DNA of 64,000 nucleotides from Vicia villosa (GCF_029867415.1 NC_081185.1:38076766-38140765), one strand, 5' to 3'; positions 23,966 to 35,868 are shown, counted from the first letter of the stretch. Program-made: numbers and translations. Notes: generated from the sequence alone by a model not told the origin.

Positions 23966-25475
23966 CATCTAGGAATAGCACTAGACGGAGAAGACAAACA
24001 AGTATTTGTTCTGGATAAGTGCCAAGTAAGTTGGACTTTGATCTCAAGGTGAAGATGTTGATAGCAACAGGACCTCAGAGAATGCGAATGAGTATGAAAT
24101 TTATTTCTACGCATGATGTTGAATTTTTCTATGCATGATGAATGATAAATGCAATGCAATTGTTTGTGCCAACTGAGGTAGACTCTTTTGTGAGGCAAGA
24201 TTGGGACCCTGATTCCTCAACACGGGAACTCCACCAACTCTGCTTGGGAAGAAGATGCTTAAACCAACTTTTGTCACATTGAAAACAATATCAGACTGAT
24301 GATCCTTTGAGAAGGACTAATAAAACTGCTTGGGGATTGCTGAAGAAGATTGCCCCTGATTGACTAATTTTGCATGTTAACTGATCATGGCTTCAGCTCT
24401 TGATATGAACGCTGGGATGGCTTGCCCCAATATAAGTCTTGAGAGGATAGTCTGAACATCTGAACAACAGGATCTTGAAGTAACGTGCCCCTGATAGGAT
24501 CACTGATCAAGTTTCTCGACTGTTTGAAATTCCTGAAAGATGAGTGCTTACTTGCAAATAAAATGTTCATTCAAGAATGGTAATTTTAATGCAATGCTCA
24601 AAGCATATTTTTGAAATCAAAGTCATTATTGGAATGATGTTATTGATGTAAAGAAAAATGGAATCACCGGTAAAAACACAAAAGGGTTAAGACATTCAAA
24701 GTGAAAGATAAAGCAAAGGCATGGTATCAAAACAAATGATTGGCAAATCTCATGGGAGTCAGGTTACGCAACCTTGTTGTAGTATGCTTTCAAACAAACC
24801 TTGCTTCAATTAGGTCTTTTAAAGGTTGTAACGTGGTCAGGTTCACGGTTTTAGAAACAAAGGATATAAGGCTCAAAATTTGATTGTACCCACCCCATCT
24901 TCGTGATGATCTCCAATCCTAAGCTCAGTTAATTCAAACTATGCATTTAGATTCTAAGAGACTTCTGGATTTGCACCTTTGATAATGATGATAGTTCACA
25001 AGCAAAGAGAACTATTGAGATGACAATCACTTCTTCCTTTTCATAGTCACAACATTTTGTTGTTTAGGAATTTTATTGACTTCTCTTTTTTTCATCCTTT
25101 TCTTTTGATATCCCTAACTTTTGCCTGAACTGTTTATTTTTGTACTTACAGTCAGCGGGATGCCCTTATTTTTGCCTAAGTCATATTTTTGGTTTTGACT
25201 TAGCAGGCTTTTCTTTGATTCTATTTTTTTTGAAAGATAGTGACTGCCTTGCTTATTGATTGATGAACCATCATTGGCTTTTGATTGACATATCCAACAC
25301 TTCTTTGATGTGTGCAGAGGAACGCTTGCGATTAAAACCTTTGTTGAAAGGTGTATTGAATGATTCTCTTAAAATAGAATGCACAGCCAAATTAACTGAG
25401 AACTACCCTGCCCCAGGTTAAAAATGCGGGTTTTTTTGTACAAAAAGAAACTCCTACTTCGAATGCTCAAAGGGG

Positions 25476-25540
25476 TTGACAAGGGATTAACTTCCTTATT
25501 TCTCCAGTGTTTGGGAATTGAAGCAATGCCTGTACATCAT
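25476..25540 (-). other. Conserved 65-nt internal block (nested element)
   Basis: The fourth copy of the block also found in A, B and C (GATGTACAGGCATTGCTTC on the minus strand). Here it lies downstream of gag, in the place where pol would be. Confidence 0.55.
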
Positions 25541-25887
25541 CAGCAAAGTTTATTTGAAAGCATACAAGTCAACAACTTGGGTATTTCGTTGTCATCATCC
25601 TCCCTCCAATCTTTGCATAAAACACAAGTTTGATAGAGAAAGCAAATGGAAGAAAATTTTGTAAAAGAAGGCATAAACATAGTAGTAGATGTGAATGAAT
25701 TCAAAATATGCAATGCTCATTTCATTAAAGTTAACATTCAGGAATAAACAAAGTTTGAAAGCAAAATATACAATGAAGGAAATGCAAACAGTAAAGAAAC
25801 AAAGGCCTAGTGATTAATCAGCAACAAGGATGAGCTATCCTGTCTGAAACACTTGGCTTTAGGAGACCATCTGGCTTTGACTTGTCT

Positions 25888-27525
25888 TCAGCCACTTTGA
25901 TCTAGCAAAGGATTAGTGACAACGTTAGGACCCATATCCCTGAAAGATAGCATCTTTGATCTAACCAACTCTTGCACCAAGGTCTTCAAAGCATAACAAT
26001 GTTCTAAATCATGGCCAGCACCACCCTGATGAAACTCACAATGAAGATCAGGCCGAAATCCTATTGAGGGAGGGTTTCGAGGAGGAGGCATGGGTCTTGT
26101 TGTGACCAAACCTTTTCGGACCAGCGCAGGATATAGTTCAGTGTAAGTCATAGGAATAGGATCGAAGTGGGTCCTATCGCGATTCTGATTCTGGTTGGCA
26201 ACCTGAGGTTGAGGAGCTTGAAGTCGCACAGGAGCGACAGCAGCTACATATGGCTGATCACCATTCTGAGGTCTATGACGAGGTCTTCTTCTATCATTCA
26301 ACACAGCATTAGTCTCATTCTCTTTCTTCTTCTGGAAGCCCCCAAAAGGTTTCTTTGAAGAATCAACAGCAACAGACACTTTTCCTTTCCTGATTCCTTC
26401 TTCTAGCCTTTGACCAATTGTTACCAAATCAGTGAAGTTTGAAGACACACTTCCAATCATCTTCTCCCAAAAGAAAGGAGAAAGGGTATCCATGAACAAG
26501 CTAGTTAATTCCTTCTCAGACAAAGGTGGTTCAACTTGGGAAGCCAATTCTCTCCAACGTTGAGCATATTCCTTGAAAGATTCCTTTTCCTTCTGAGCCA
26601 TATTCTGAAGTTGGCGACGATCAGGTGCCATATCCAGATTATACTTGTACTGTTTCATGAACGCATCAGCTAAATCTTGGAAATTCTGAACACAACCCTT
26701 TTCCAAACTCATGTACCACTTCAACGAAGCACCACTTAAACTGTCTTGAAAGCAATGAATGAGCAAATTCTGGTTGTTGGTGTAAGCAGTCATCTTTCTG
26801 TAGTACATGGTCAAATGACTCCTTGGACAAGTATGCCCCTTGTACTTCTCAAACTCGGGAACTTTGAACTTGGACGGCATGACAAGATTTGAAACAAGAC
26901 CCATATTATCAGCATTCACACTAAAGAAATTGCTTCCTTCCATAGCTCTTAGCCTCTTTTCCAATGCCTGATATTGCTCACGGATTTCTTCAACTTCACC
27001 ACAATCTCCTTGACTAACACTTCGAGAACCAACAGAACGGTAATCATAGAGAGGATTGTCATAACGAGCTGGAACAGCTTGAGCAGTAGTATGAACAACA
27101 GGTGGAGGTTCAGAAAAGACCGGAGGTTGGAATATCTGCCTCGAAGTTTGACCCACCATAGAAGCATTGACATATGTTGGAGAGAAATTCTCAGGTAACC
27201 CAAATTCTGGCCAAGTAGAAGGTGGCTTCTGAACCTGTAAAGGATCAACAACAGCAGTGGAGACTTCGGAAATAACAGTCCTCTGAGGTGGATCAGTCCT
27301 AGCCATCAACACTTGCATCATCTCGGTAAGCTTAATCATGCCTGATTTCAACTCATCAATTTCCATTCTAACTTCCATGTTATGTTTCTCTTGGTCTGCC
27401 ATTCTTTGTCTAACAGCAGCTCTAGTTCCGTACTTGTGCGGAGGAAACAGCTTGACGGTAGACAGACAACTCTGAAGATGGAGACAGACAAGGATAAGTG
27501 TTCTGGACAACCTGGATAAATGCAT
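25888..27525 (-). CDS. Gag protein of Ogre/Tat-type retrotransposon
   Basis: A 545-codon ORF from ATG at 27,525. A second ATG at 27,402 opens onto MADQEKHN and may be the true start, because the first 40 residues look unlike gag. Features: a coiled-coil-like N-terminal segment (VRMEIDELKSGMIKLTEM); the gag core at about residues 215-370 (KVPEFEKYKGHTCPRSHL, FQDSLSGASLKWYMSL, FKEYAQRWRELASQVEPPL), characteristic of Tat/Ogre gag; and near the C-terminus a variant zinc knuckle CEFHQGGAGHDLEHC, spaced C-X2-H-X5-H-X4-C. The ORF stops about 35 residues later, where protease and pol would follow. The protein probably forms virus-like particles; protease, reverse transcriptase and integrase must come in trans. 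The frame is intact, in line with recent mobility. Confidence 0.92.
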   Translation of the reverse strand: MHLSRLSRTLILVCLHLQSCLSTVKLFPPHKYGTRAAVRQRMADQEKHNMEVRMEIDELKSGMIKLTEMMQVLMARTDPPQRTVISEVSTAVVDPLQVQKPPSTWPEFGLPENFSPTYVNASMVGQTSRQIFQPPVFSEPPPVVHTTAQAVPARYDNPLYDYRSVGSRSVSQGDCGEVEEIREQYQALEKRLRAMEGSNFFSVNADNMGLVSNLVMPSKFKVPEFEKYKGHTCPRSHLTMYYRKMTAYTNNQNLLIHCFQDSLSGASLKWYMSLEKGCVQNFQDLADAFMKQYKYNLDMAPDRRQLQNMAQKEKESFKEYAQRWRELASQVEPPLSEKELTSLFMDTLSPFFWEKMIGSVSSNFTDLVTIGQRLEEGIRKGKVSVAVDSSKKPFGGFQKKKENETNAVLNDRRRPRHRPQNGDQPYVAAVAPVRLQAPQPQVANQNQNRDRTHFDPIPMTYTELYPALVRKGLVTTRPMPPPRNPPSIGFRPDLHCEFHQGGAGHDLEHCYALKTLVQELVRSKMLSFRDMGPNVVTNPLLDQSG

Positions 27526-28469
27526 GAAGTATGCAAATGATGCAATGCAAATGCAATGTTGTTTGATTTTCAAAGAATTCAAGTTATTAATTTGTAAACA
27601 TCAAAGCATGAAGGAAATAAATCCTAAATTGGATCAAAGCATTGATCAAGTTATCATCAAGATCAATCATCCATTTTGGTGGATTAAAGTTTTTACCCTA
27701 TCAACACCCAAGATCCATTGAGTTTGATGAAACTTATGATGTTTACAAAGAAAGACCTATGAGTTCCTTGGAAATCAAACGAATGCATGGTTTATGTATC
27801 CATCATAATCAAGGTCTCACAGGGTCACACAAACAAGGTTCAAAGTCACGAGCATGGAGTCAAGATTAAGAACAACCCACAAAGGTATGTACTAGGGAAT
27901 TTTGTACCTGCCAAACGGGTTCTACAAAGGTTCCCAGAGTTTTCAATCTTCTATCGGATACTACCAGCACACACAATTGCTCATGGGCACCAATAATATT
28001 CCTAAAAAGACCTCGTCTGAGCGTAGCATCGCATGACAACAAGAACAAATTGGTACTTGAACTTGTTTCTGCGCTACATCCTAAAAAAGGCTTAGATGAG
28101 TTAAAAGGGTTCTAGGTCATTCAGCTTCTACGGACACTCACTATTGAAAATAATAGCGTTCTTACGATAGCTCGTAACAACATCTACTACCTTCCATGAG
28201 GCCTCCACTGATTGGGGTTCCACCATATGATGCTCATGTTAAGGATCGCTCCTGACATGCAACTATTGGTCTTACCACCTCCTATCTCAAGTTACTCACA
28301 AAAGTCCGGGTTAGAACTTTATCTCATATCACAAAGTATCACCCAAGTAGCCACATAAACAGATAAGAATATATACAAAATAAGATATATACAAAAAGAA
28401 AAAGCAAACAATAAGCAATAACATAAACACACAGATAAACAAAATAGGCTAAACCCACTTAGAGACTGA

Positions 28470-28487
28470 TCCCCAGCAGAGTCGCCA
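28470..28487 (-). other. Primer-binding site of nested element (tRNA-Arg type)
   Basis: Minus-strand TGGCGACTCTGCTGGGGA, 6 nt inside the 5' LTR. It is complementary, from memory of plant tRNAs, to the 3' end of a tRNA-Arg; Ogre elements are reported to use tRNA-Arg. Confidence 0.85.
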
Positions 28488-28493
28488 CTTTTC

Positions 28494-30550
28494 TGTAGCG
28501 GCGGAAAAATTTTGTTTTTAAGTCATTGGTTAACTTAAGTCGTTAAAAGCAAGAGTCGCCACCGAACTTTTTTATTCCAAAATAGGAAAGGAAAAAACTC
28601 GAAAAAACCACAAAGAAATCTGGATACGGGGGTTGGTTATGCAAAGGGAAGGTGTTAGCACCCCTCACATCTGTGGTACTCCACAGGAACCTTTTGAAAA
28701 TCTGTGTTTATGTTAAAACCATTTTTGTTTGCTAAAAGAAATGAGAAAAGAAATATATATACAAAAGAAAAAGGTTATTTACAAAAGTTTGCTCGGCAAG
28801 ACATGACATCTTGTGCCTACATACCTCCTCAGTGCAATGGAGAAGTCAGAGCATTTGTAGTTCTGCTCAAAAGTTTTGAAAAAAAGGTTTTATTGAAAAC
28901 AAGTTTTAAAGGGAAAAGAGTGCAAGTGCACGAAAGATTTTAAAGAAGATCACTCGACAAAAGTCAAGGTTTTTTATTATGAAAAGAGTTTTGAAAACAG
29001 GTCGATGGCGGTGCGCAAGGCACTCGACTTACAAAGAGTTGGTTGGGAGCTTGGTATATGGACCAAGTAATGCGGGGGTGAACATTTTATTTAAAAAGAT
29101 GGAAGAAGTAAATAAAAACATACAAGCTCATACGGGTAAAATCCATACAAACAAGCATACAAGTTCAAGCATAAAGGGATGAACATGAAAGAGGTAAAAT
29201 AAGAGTGTACGTGCACTAGTCAAAGACTAGCCTCTAAACGTGCAAGCGTGCATGTGTAAGTACGGTTGATGGCGATGCGTGAAGTGCGATCGACTTATGG
29301 TAGAAAACGGCTAAGATCCTAATTTTATTTTGAAAAACGGTTAAAAGCATGCAAGCAATAATAAAATAAAGCGATAAGGGAAAGCGATAAAATTATTACA
29401 AGGCCTCGGGATGGGGGATTACAAACTTAAACGAATGGGGATGAAAATTAACTACTAATTATTACAACCCAATCGAAATATTAAACCGGAAAATAAAAGG
29501 ATAATATGTACAAAAATTAGAATGAATTATAAATGTCCACAAGATAGTCCAATAGTTCAATGATAATAATACCTCACAAAAGTCAAGAAAAATGTTAGCA
29601 ACGGATATATATAATGATGCATGAATAAGTGACAAAAATATACTAACAAATATTAATCAAAATCAACTAAGGAGAGTATAAAAATAAGCATATTAAAATC
29701 TAAAAGGAAATTAAAATAGATAAACATATTTTTGGCATTTTTAACATGAGAAAAATTAATAAATCTAACACATATTTTTTGTATTTTTAACATTAAACTA
29801 AAAGTAAAAGAGACAAATATTTAAACAAATTATAAAAAAAGCATAAACATGTAAATGGGCTAAGAACTAAGCAAATATGGGGGTGCAGAGAGAAAGTGGG
29901 GCGTTGGCCCACGTTTGGGGGCCCAAAATCATTTAACAAACAGCCTCAGGGGGTGTAGTTGTCTGCGGTAGTGTGTGTAGTAAACAGAGATTCGGATTGG
30001 GCTTATAGATTAAAGCAAAAGAAAGGCCCGAATTAAGATGTAACAAAAAAAACCCTAAGTGGAAATTAGAGGGTACCCGCCTCCCTCTCTCAAATCGGTC
30101 CTCTCTCTCTGATCCTCACGCTCATGTACTCTGTTTCTCTCTGTTCCTATTCTATCATCCCTGCTTACTTTCTAATCTCTCTCACAACAAAACATAAACT
30201 CTCAGCATCTCCATTTTCAAATATCAGCAATACACAAACAATAGCTAACAGAGCATCAAATATAAACACAAATCAAGCAATGTCAACAATCATTTCAAGG
30301 AATTACCAAGCAACAACAACAAATTCCATCAGAAACACACAATCAACGGTAACTCGAAGGTAGAGAGCTTAGGATTACCGAATCGGAAGCTTGAAGGATG
30401 CGTCGAGTTGTTGTTGTAGATGCGGTCTACTTCGATCCAACGTTGTTCCGATCTGAAATGTTCAGGGATCTTGAATCGAGTTGGCAACGATGATGATATT
30501 GTTGTTCTTCGCTTCGGTTTGTTTGGAAGCCTGCGGAATCGGTAATGAGC

Positions 30551-30590
<40 letters not shown>

Positions 30591-31733
30591 TTGTCGTCTG
30601 TGTTTCTGATGGAGGTTCGGCGTGGTGACCTTCGAATCGTGCTTGTTGATGAAAGCTGATGATATGACGCTGTTGGTTCCGGAAAAAGGTTTGATGAAGC
30701 TTGTTGGAAGCTTTTGAAGGTTATGTTTATGCGACGAGTTTGGATTTGGTTTCGGTTCAGAAGGTAAGCTGATGAGGTGTCGTTGATGTTTGAAGTTGAT
30801 GATTCAGGTCCGGTTGTTGAAGGTGGATTAAGGTAAGTTTATGGTGAGTGTGCATTATGGAGTAGCAGATTTTATGGTGTGGTTATGAAGGTGTAGTGTA
30901 GAGTTTGTGAAGGTTTTTGTATAGAAGGTGGTTTTGCAGGTTATGGAAATTGCTTGGAGGAAGATTCTGAGTTAATTTTGGCAGAGTTTCTTTGCTCCTT
31001 TCTTCCTCCCCTTCTTTGTATCTGAGCGTGTCATTATATAGCAAATGGAGAGTGAGGGTATGATGGGAAATTGAGAGGATTAGGGAATCAAGTTTGTTAG
31101 AATTGGATGAACAAAATGCTGATTTTGTGGGATCTCTTGTGCTATCCGCGTGAGAATTTTTGTGAGCTGGGCAGAAGTTTGTTATTCTTTTGTCTGTAGT
31201 GTGATTCTAGAAGAGTGGGGTCATGAAAAGTGTGAGAATTTGGAATTTCTTTCTTCCCATGGTGCAAATCGTGACAACATTTGTGAATGGTCCCACAAAT
31301 TGGAATTTGGCTCACCATCTTGGACTTTGAATCACATATGGGCCTTTGGTGAATGAGCTTGAACAAACAAATTATTTGGGCCCTCAACTCTTCAATCCCT
31401 TAATTGAATTGGACCTATAAAAAAACAATAAAACAAGAAACAAGTGATAACATATGATAAAATTGATTTATTAATTTTAATTATAAACTCAACTTAAATC
31501 TAAATTGAATTTAAAAATAAAATTATAAAATCTAAATAAAAAACAAAAATGCTATTAATTCTAAAATGATGTATGAAATGAATGTATTTATATTTTTCTT
31601 CAATTTTGAATGAGAATGATGCAAATGAGCATATAAGACGCTACATATATATTTTTGAATTTTTTAGATGAAATAAGAATACTAAATGTAAATGATGCAA
31701 ATGAAAAGTCGGGGCAAAATTTAGGGTACAACA
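28494..31733 (-). repeat. 5' LTR of the nested element
   Basis: The same 3,240 bp as 19,804-23,043. As the upstream LTR of this minus-strand element it would act as promoter for the gag transcript. Confidence 0.95.
28639..28670 (-). other. Conserved LTR hairpin, nested element 5' LTR
   Basis: Identical to 19,949-19,980. It would lie in the 5' leader of the genomic RNA, upstream of the PBS. Confidence 0.7.
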
Positions 31734-31738
31734 GTATC

Positions 31739-31921
31739 CAAAAGGGGAGCTTAAGGTTTAAAGTGGTAGCAGAAACTCGTCGCGTCATGTGAATGCCGGA
31801 CCAACTGTTTCTTGATCAATACAAACGGATATCTCACGTATGAACACCGGTGTGCTTTGAAGGTCATCGACTCTTGTAATTGTCGCTTGAGGTCAAGCAA
31901 CGGTTTAAGTTTGGGGGAGTT
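31739..31921 (+). other. 3' untranslated region of the Athila-like element, part 2, with polypurine tract
   Basis: Resumes the sequence interrupted at 19,803. It ends with the purine tract TTTGGGGGAGTT (31,910-31,921) directly before the 3' LTR. A similar AAGTTTGGGGGAGG lies further upstream at about 19,104. Confidence 0.8.
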
Positions 31922-33356
31922 TGATCAGTGGTTTTCACACGTATTTTTACCGTTGTTTTTAGTGATCTTTAAGTTATTTTATTTAGTGTCTTATTTCGTT
32001 ATTCGTCATTTTATGCTTTGGTTGTGTGTTATAGTGTTTGTAGGCTCAGGTAAATGAAATGGGAGAAATCGAGGCGGAAAAGTGAAAAATTGAAGAAAAG
32101 TGAATAAACTGGCAAAACGCGTTCCCAGACGCGTGTGGAAGAAGAAAAATGCAATCAGCTGCCAAAACGCGTCCCCACACGCGTTTGGAATGAAAAGTGC
32201 CATCTGCTGCCCAGACGCGTCCCGGGATGCGTCCCGTTTTCCCAAACGCGTTCCCACACGCGTCCCAGGATGTTCATGCATGCCACACGCGTCCCCACAC
32301 GCGTCCCTCTGGCCCAGACACGTTCTGGGATGCGTCCCAGGAGAAAGAAATACAAAGGAAAAATGCCTGTCTGCCCAAACGCGTCCCCACACGCGTCCCG
32401 TCTGCCCAAACGCATCCCGGGACGCGTTCCACTGTCCCAAACGCGTCCCCACACACGTGTGCACTTACTGTCATGGGCCTTTTGGTCTGAAAAGCCCAGA
32501 AACGCTGGAATAAAAGGACGAAAACACGTTGGGACAAGGGTTCGACGAATTTGGGAGCGAAAATACACTATAGAAGGCTGGAGAACTCAGATTTGATGCA
32601 AGGATTGTAGAATTCTATGAGCTTTTGCCATTGAAGATTGGATTTCCTTCATTTATCTGTAATGTCTACAATTTACACTATGGTTTTTGTTATTATTATG
32701 AGGAGCTAAACCCCCCATTGCTAGGGGGGTGACCCTGATTATGATTGTGATGAATTTCAGCAATTGATGCAATAACTATTTTACTTTTCATATTTGTTAA
32801 TTTGTTCTTCATCTGTTAATAATGCTTTATCCGTCAGAAAAACGGATTATGAATATGAATGAATAGTGTAGCTGGACGGCATATTATTTGTGGACACGAT
32901 TAAGAGCATATAATATTTATATCACCTAGGACTAGGGATATCATATTGTAACCGGATATTCTTGTTATTGGAATGCTTGATCATAACCGTAATTATCTAT
33001 GGACATAGTAATTAGGTTGTGAGGTCAAAGATCTCTTCACTAAGGCCTTAGGATTAGATACTCTAAAGAACCGATAATTAACTATGAAAAGTATGTTGTT
33101 GCATTGAGACAGAAAATTCGTTGCATGAAGAATCATTCACCATCCCTAGCAATCTACTCATCCCTGTCATCGTTCAATATTTTATTTGCTTATTTTTATT
33201 ACAAAATATATCAAACCAACCAAAACCCCTATTACTTTTTGTTTAATTGAAATTGCTTGAAACTCTGTATCGTCAAGCGGTCCTTGAGATTCGATACTTG
33301 GGATTTTCCCATTACTACTACATAGGCAAAATAGTACACTTGCTATTTTCCTATCA
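31922..33356 (+). repeat. 3' LTR of the Athila-like element
   Basis: 1,435 bp, partner of 14,867-16,288. The ACGCGT block recurs at 32,116-32,460, with several CpG sites decayed to TG or CA. Confidence 0.93.
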
Positions 33357-33362
33357 TGTATT

Positions 33363-33380
33363 TCCCCAGCAGAGTCGCGA
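33363..33380 (-). other. Primer-binding site of element A (one base altered)
   Basis: Minus-strand TCGCGACTCTGCTGGGGA against the standard TGGCGACTCTGCTGGGGA. The Athila-like element inserted just beyond its internal side. Confidence 0.75.
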
Positions 33381-33382
33381 GC

Positions 33383-33561
33383 TGTAGCAACCTGCCCTAA
33401 AAATAAAGATTTAGAGTCGCCACCTATTCTGAAGGGCGAATAGGAAACCCTACGCAGTTAAGAGATCGGGGTAACATTATTATAATCAGGTCGAGTGAAG
33501 GTGTTAGGCACCCTTGAGTTATTGAAGATGAAAAGAGGAGGGCAAATTTTGGGGAATGACA
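33383..33561 (-). repeat. Collapsed 5' LTR of element A (179 bp)
   Basis: Both LTR ends are kept (TGTAGCAACCTG on the left and GGGGAATGACA on the right), but nearly 3 kb is missing between GGTGTTAGGCACCCT and TTGAGTTATTGAAG, when compared with the element B LTR. The break falls at a short CCT repeat and destroys the conserved hairpin. Confidence 0.8.
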
Positions 33562-33926
33562 CCTAAATATAGAACTGCAAGTGCACAGCCTATCGAAGTA
33601 ATATATAAGATTATCGAACCATAGAGACCAATCGTCAATCTATCAACTCTATTGCTAAGATGCTTATCTAAGGTGAACAAGAATATTGTTGTGAGTGCAG
33701 TGCAACAAAGTAAGTAAGCGAAGTGAATAACAGTTTAAGTGACATGTTGGAATGTAAATCATGAAATCAAACTATGATCCTGTCATGCATAAATGAAATC
33801 ACTCATGGGGCAGTATTTTCTATTCGTAGCAAAGAATCAATTTAACGGGAACTTGTAGCTTTTGGCTACTAAGAACCGAGTTTACTCTTTAAATTAAATT
33901 CCTTTATTGTCACATATAAAGGGTGC
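33562..33926. other. Unassigned spacer between elements A and B
   Basis: 365 bp of non-coding sequence. The start (ATATAGAACTGCAAGTGCACA) resembles the beginning of other LTR-element fragments, but I cannot assign a family. GGTGC (33,922-33,926) would be the left target duplication of element B, whose right end is lost. Confidence 0.5.
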
Positions 33927-34031
33927 TGTAGCAACCTGCCCTAAAAATAAAGATTTAGAGTCGCCACCTATTCTGAAGGGCGAATAGGAAACCCTACGCA
34001 GTTAAGAGATCGGGGTAAGATTATTATAATC

Positions 34032-34064
34032 AGGTCGAGGGAAGGTGTTAGGCACCCTCAACCC
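34032..34064 (-). other. Conserved LTR hairpin, element B 3' LTR
   Basis: Sense stem GGGTTGAGGG / CCCTCGACCT pairs at all 10 positions with two G-U, around the loop TGCCTAACACCTT. The stem sequence differs strongly from the other families, yet pairing is kept. The second copy is at 60,235-60,267. Confidence 0.72.
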
Positions 34065-35037
34065 TTTCCTAAGGTTTTATGTTCAAAGTGAAAGTTTATG
34101 GCTAAACATTAAGGTTTAATAGTTAAGGAAGTGAATAGGGAAGAATGAGATTTAGGGGGAAGGGGACTCGCCTTGGTTATCCAAGTGCCTACGTATATCC
34201 TTAGGGAGAATCAGAGTCAACGTAGTTTGGGCACAGGGTTGTACGCCTTAGAATTAGAATTTGTGGTTTGAAATTGTTTTAAAGGCTTTTTGAGTGGCCT
34301 ATCGTAGTTTTTGAATTGCGAAGTTCGAAGGTATTTTGAATTACCTTATCGTAGTTTGAACATTGCAGTATTGAAGAGATGAAGAAGTTTTGAGGTTTGG
34401 CATACAACCCTGATTTGATATGTCACCGTTAGATGCGATGATCAATAGATTTGATCAGTATAGCTAACGGATTAATGGGGCATTGCTGGTTACTTAGATC
34501 GATAGATTCGATCGTCGCGGGCAGCAAATTAAATGTATTTTAAATTATATATTTTTTATCTCTCGTCTAATACGACTAATAGGTTTAGTCGGGTCGAGAA
34601 GAGAATTAATCAAGGGTTAATGTTTTGCCAAATGGCAATGGGATTTGGGCAAACCCTAATGCATATAACCTTCCTAGGGTTTTTGTGATTTAAAATAAAT
34701 TAACTCGAATAATCGAGATAATCGAGGAAACCGGGAAAAATCCTAACCCTAGTCATTAACTTAATCTAATTTTATTATTTTAATTCTAACTAAATAAATT
34801 AATTGAATTAAACATGAATTAACTAATATTTAATTTTAACATTTAAATAATAAAAATAAAAATAAAAAATATATAGAACCTGGTTTTAATCCTGTGCAAT
34901 GCGCCTGTGAGTGTTCATGGTGAACCTTCAGCTTTGTATGCGTTAGATCTAGACGGTAGGAGATCCAGTGGCTAGTGCATGAGGGAGCACCATGAACCAC
35001 GTATGGGAGACGCACCAGATTCCTGTTCAAATAACTG

Positions 35038-35120
35038 AAAAAATAAAACTTCAATCCTGGGGATCGAACCCAGAACCTGAATGTCACAAGACTGATTCCT
35101 CCCCCATCCAGCTGCGCACG
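35038..35120 (-). other. tRNA-like segment in LTR of element B
   Basis: On the minus strand: an A-box-like TGCGCAGCTGGATGGGG, then TTCTGGGTTCGATCCCCAG, which matches from memory the T-arm of a plant tRNA-Arg (the family expected to prime this element), then T-runs. The segment lies about 1.96 kb into the LTR, as in elements P and C. Confidence 0.5.
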
Positions 35121-35868
35121 CTTAGTCAACATTTGTATGCCTCCAATAAAATAAATATGATAAACAATGATTAATGGGAAATTCAAAGTAAGTTCATCAA
35201 TGGGGCCCACTCCCATTGCTGATATCCAATGAAAAAGCAGAGAGAGAGAACGTGAAACATTGACCCGCGAATTGCCGGATGACACGCAGGCTTATTGACT
35301 GGCTTGAAGGACTCCAAGAACCGGAACAGTAGCGCCGGTTATCTTCTCCGGCCATACGCTTTCCTCAACCTGCAAAACAGCAACAAAAACGCAAACGAAA
35401 CGCCCAGATCCACCAAACGCACTGCTACGATTTCAATGAAACAGTTAGTTTGGATTAAGGAGCCCTGCAACCATGAGAACGATGGTGAAGAATCTCAACG
35501 CCCTAACAATGGCGTTCTCCGACCCAGGGCCTAACCTTCACATATGATACGTTAGACTCACTCTAATTAAGCCCCTGAACACATTTATGCACATCAAATC
35601 GATTGGAAAGGCGTAAAACTGTGATTTCGAAACTTTGATAGCCTTACCTCCGGTGGAGACGAGAGAGGAGGTTCTGGACGTTGTTGGCTTCCTTCTACGC
35701 TTGAGAACTGACCCTAATGACCCTGGGGATACGATTCAATACTCAGAACCGATCAACATCCGCTGTGCATGAAAATCTTTTATGCCCTATTTTTCTTGAA
35801 GTTTGGAGTTTTAGAAACCCTAAGGTTCTTGCCTCCTTTCGTCCCCCCTTGCTTCTGAATCTTTTTAG

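Larger units (their letters stand above)
19804..31733 (-). mobile_element. Gag-only Ogre-like element nested in the Athila-like element, very young
   Basis: 11,930 bp in minus orientation. LTRs of identical length (3,240 bp) lie at 19,804-23,043 and 28,494-31,733, and I saw one difference (C/T at about 21,534 versus 30,224). Target duplication GTATC is at 19,799-19,803 and 31,734-31,738. PBS is at 28,470-28,487 and the polypurine tract at 23,044-23,055. The 5.45 kb internal region carries a gag ORF (25,888-27,525) but no protease, reverse transcriptase or integrase. A tandem array (about 23,400-23,960) lies next to the 3' LTR, as is usual in Ogre-type 3' regions. Near-identical LTRs indicate very recent insertion by a trans-acting helper. 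Confidence 0.95.
14867..33356 (+). mobile_element. Athila-like gypsy element, gag-pro only, split by a nested insertion
   Basis: LTRs at 14,867-16,288 and 31,922-33,356 with TGATCAGTGG...CCTATCA termini, and target duplication TGTAT at 14,862-14,866 and 33,357-33,361. The empty site is intact in element B at 60,103-60,107. A PBS complementary to tRNA-Asp (16,295-16,312), a gag-protease ORF (16,431-18,893) and a polypurine tract (31,910-31,921) are present. Reverse transcriptase, RNase H and integrase are absent. Without the nested 11.9 kb element and its duplication it is about 6.55 kb. The LTRs differ at roughly 23 bases plus a 12-bp and a 1-bp indel (about 1.6%), making it older than the element it contains. 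Confidence 0.93.

Noticed and set aside
35295..35534. 79-codon ORF in the element B LTR
   Set aside because: Lies in the transcribed LTR region in antisense to the element, with no domain.
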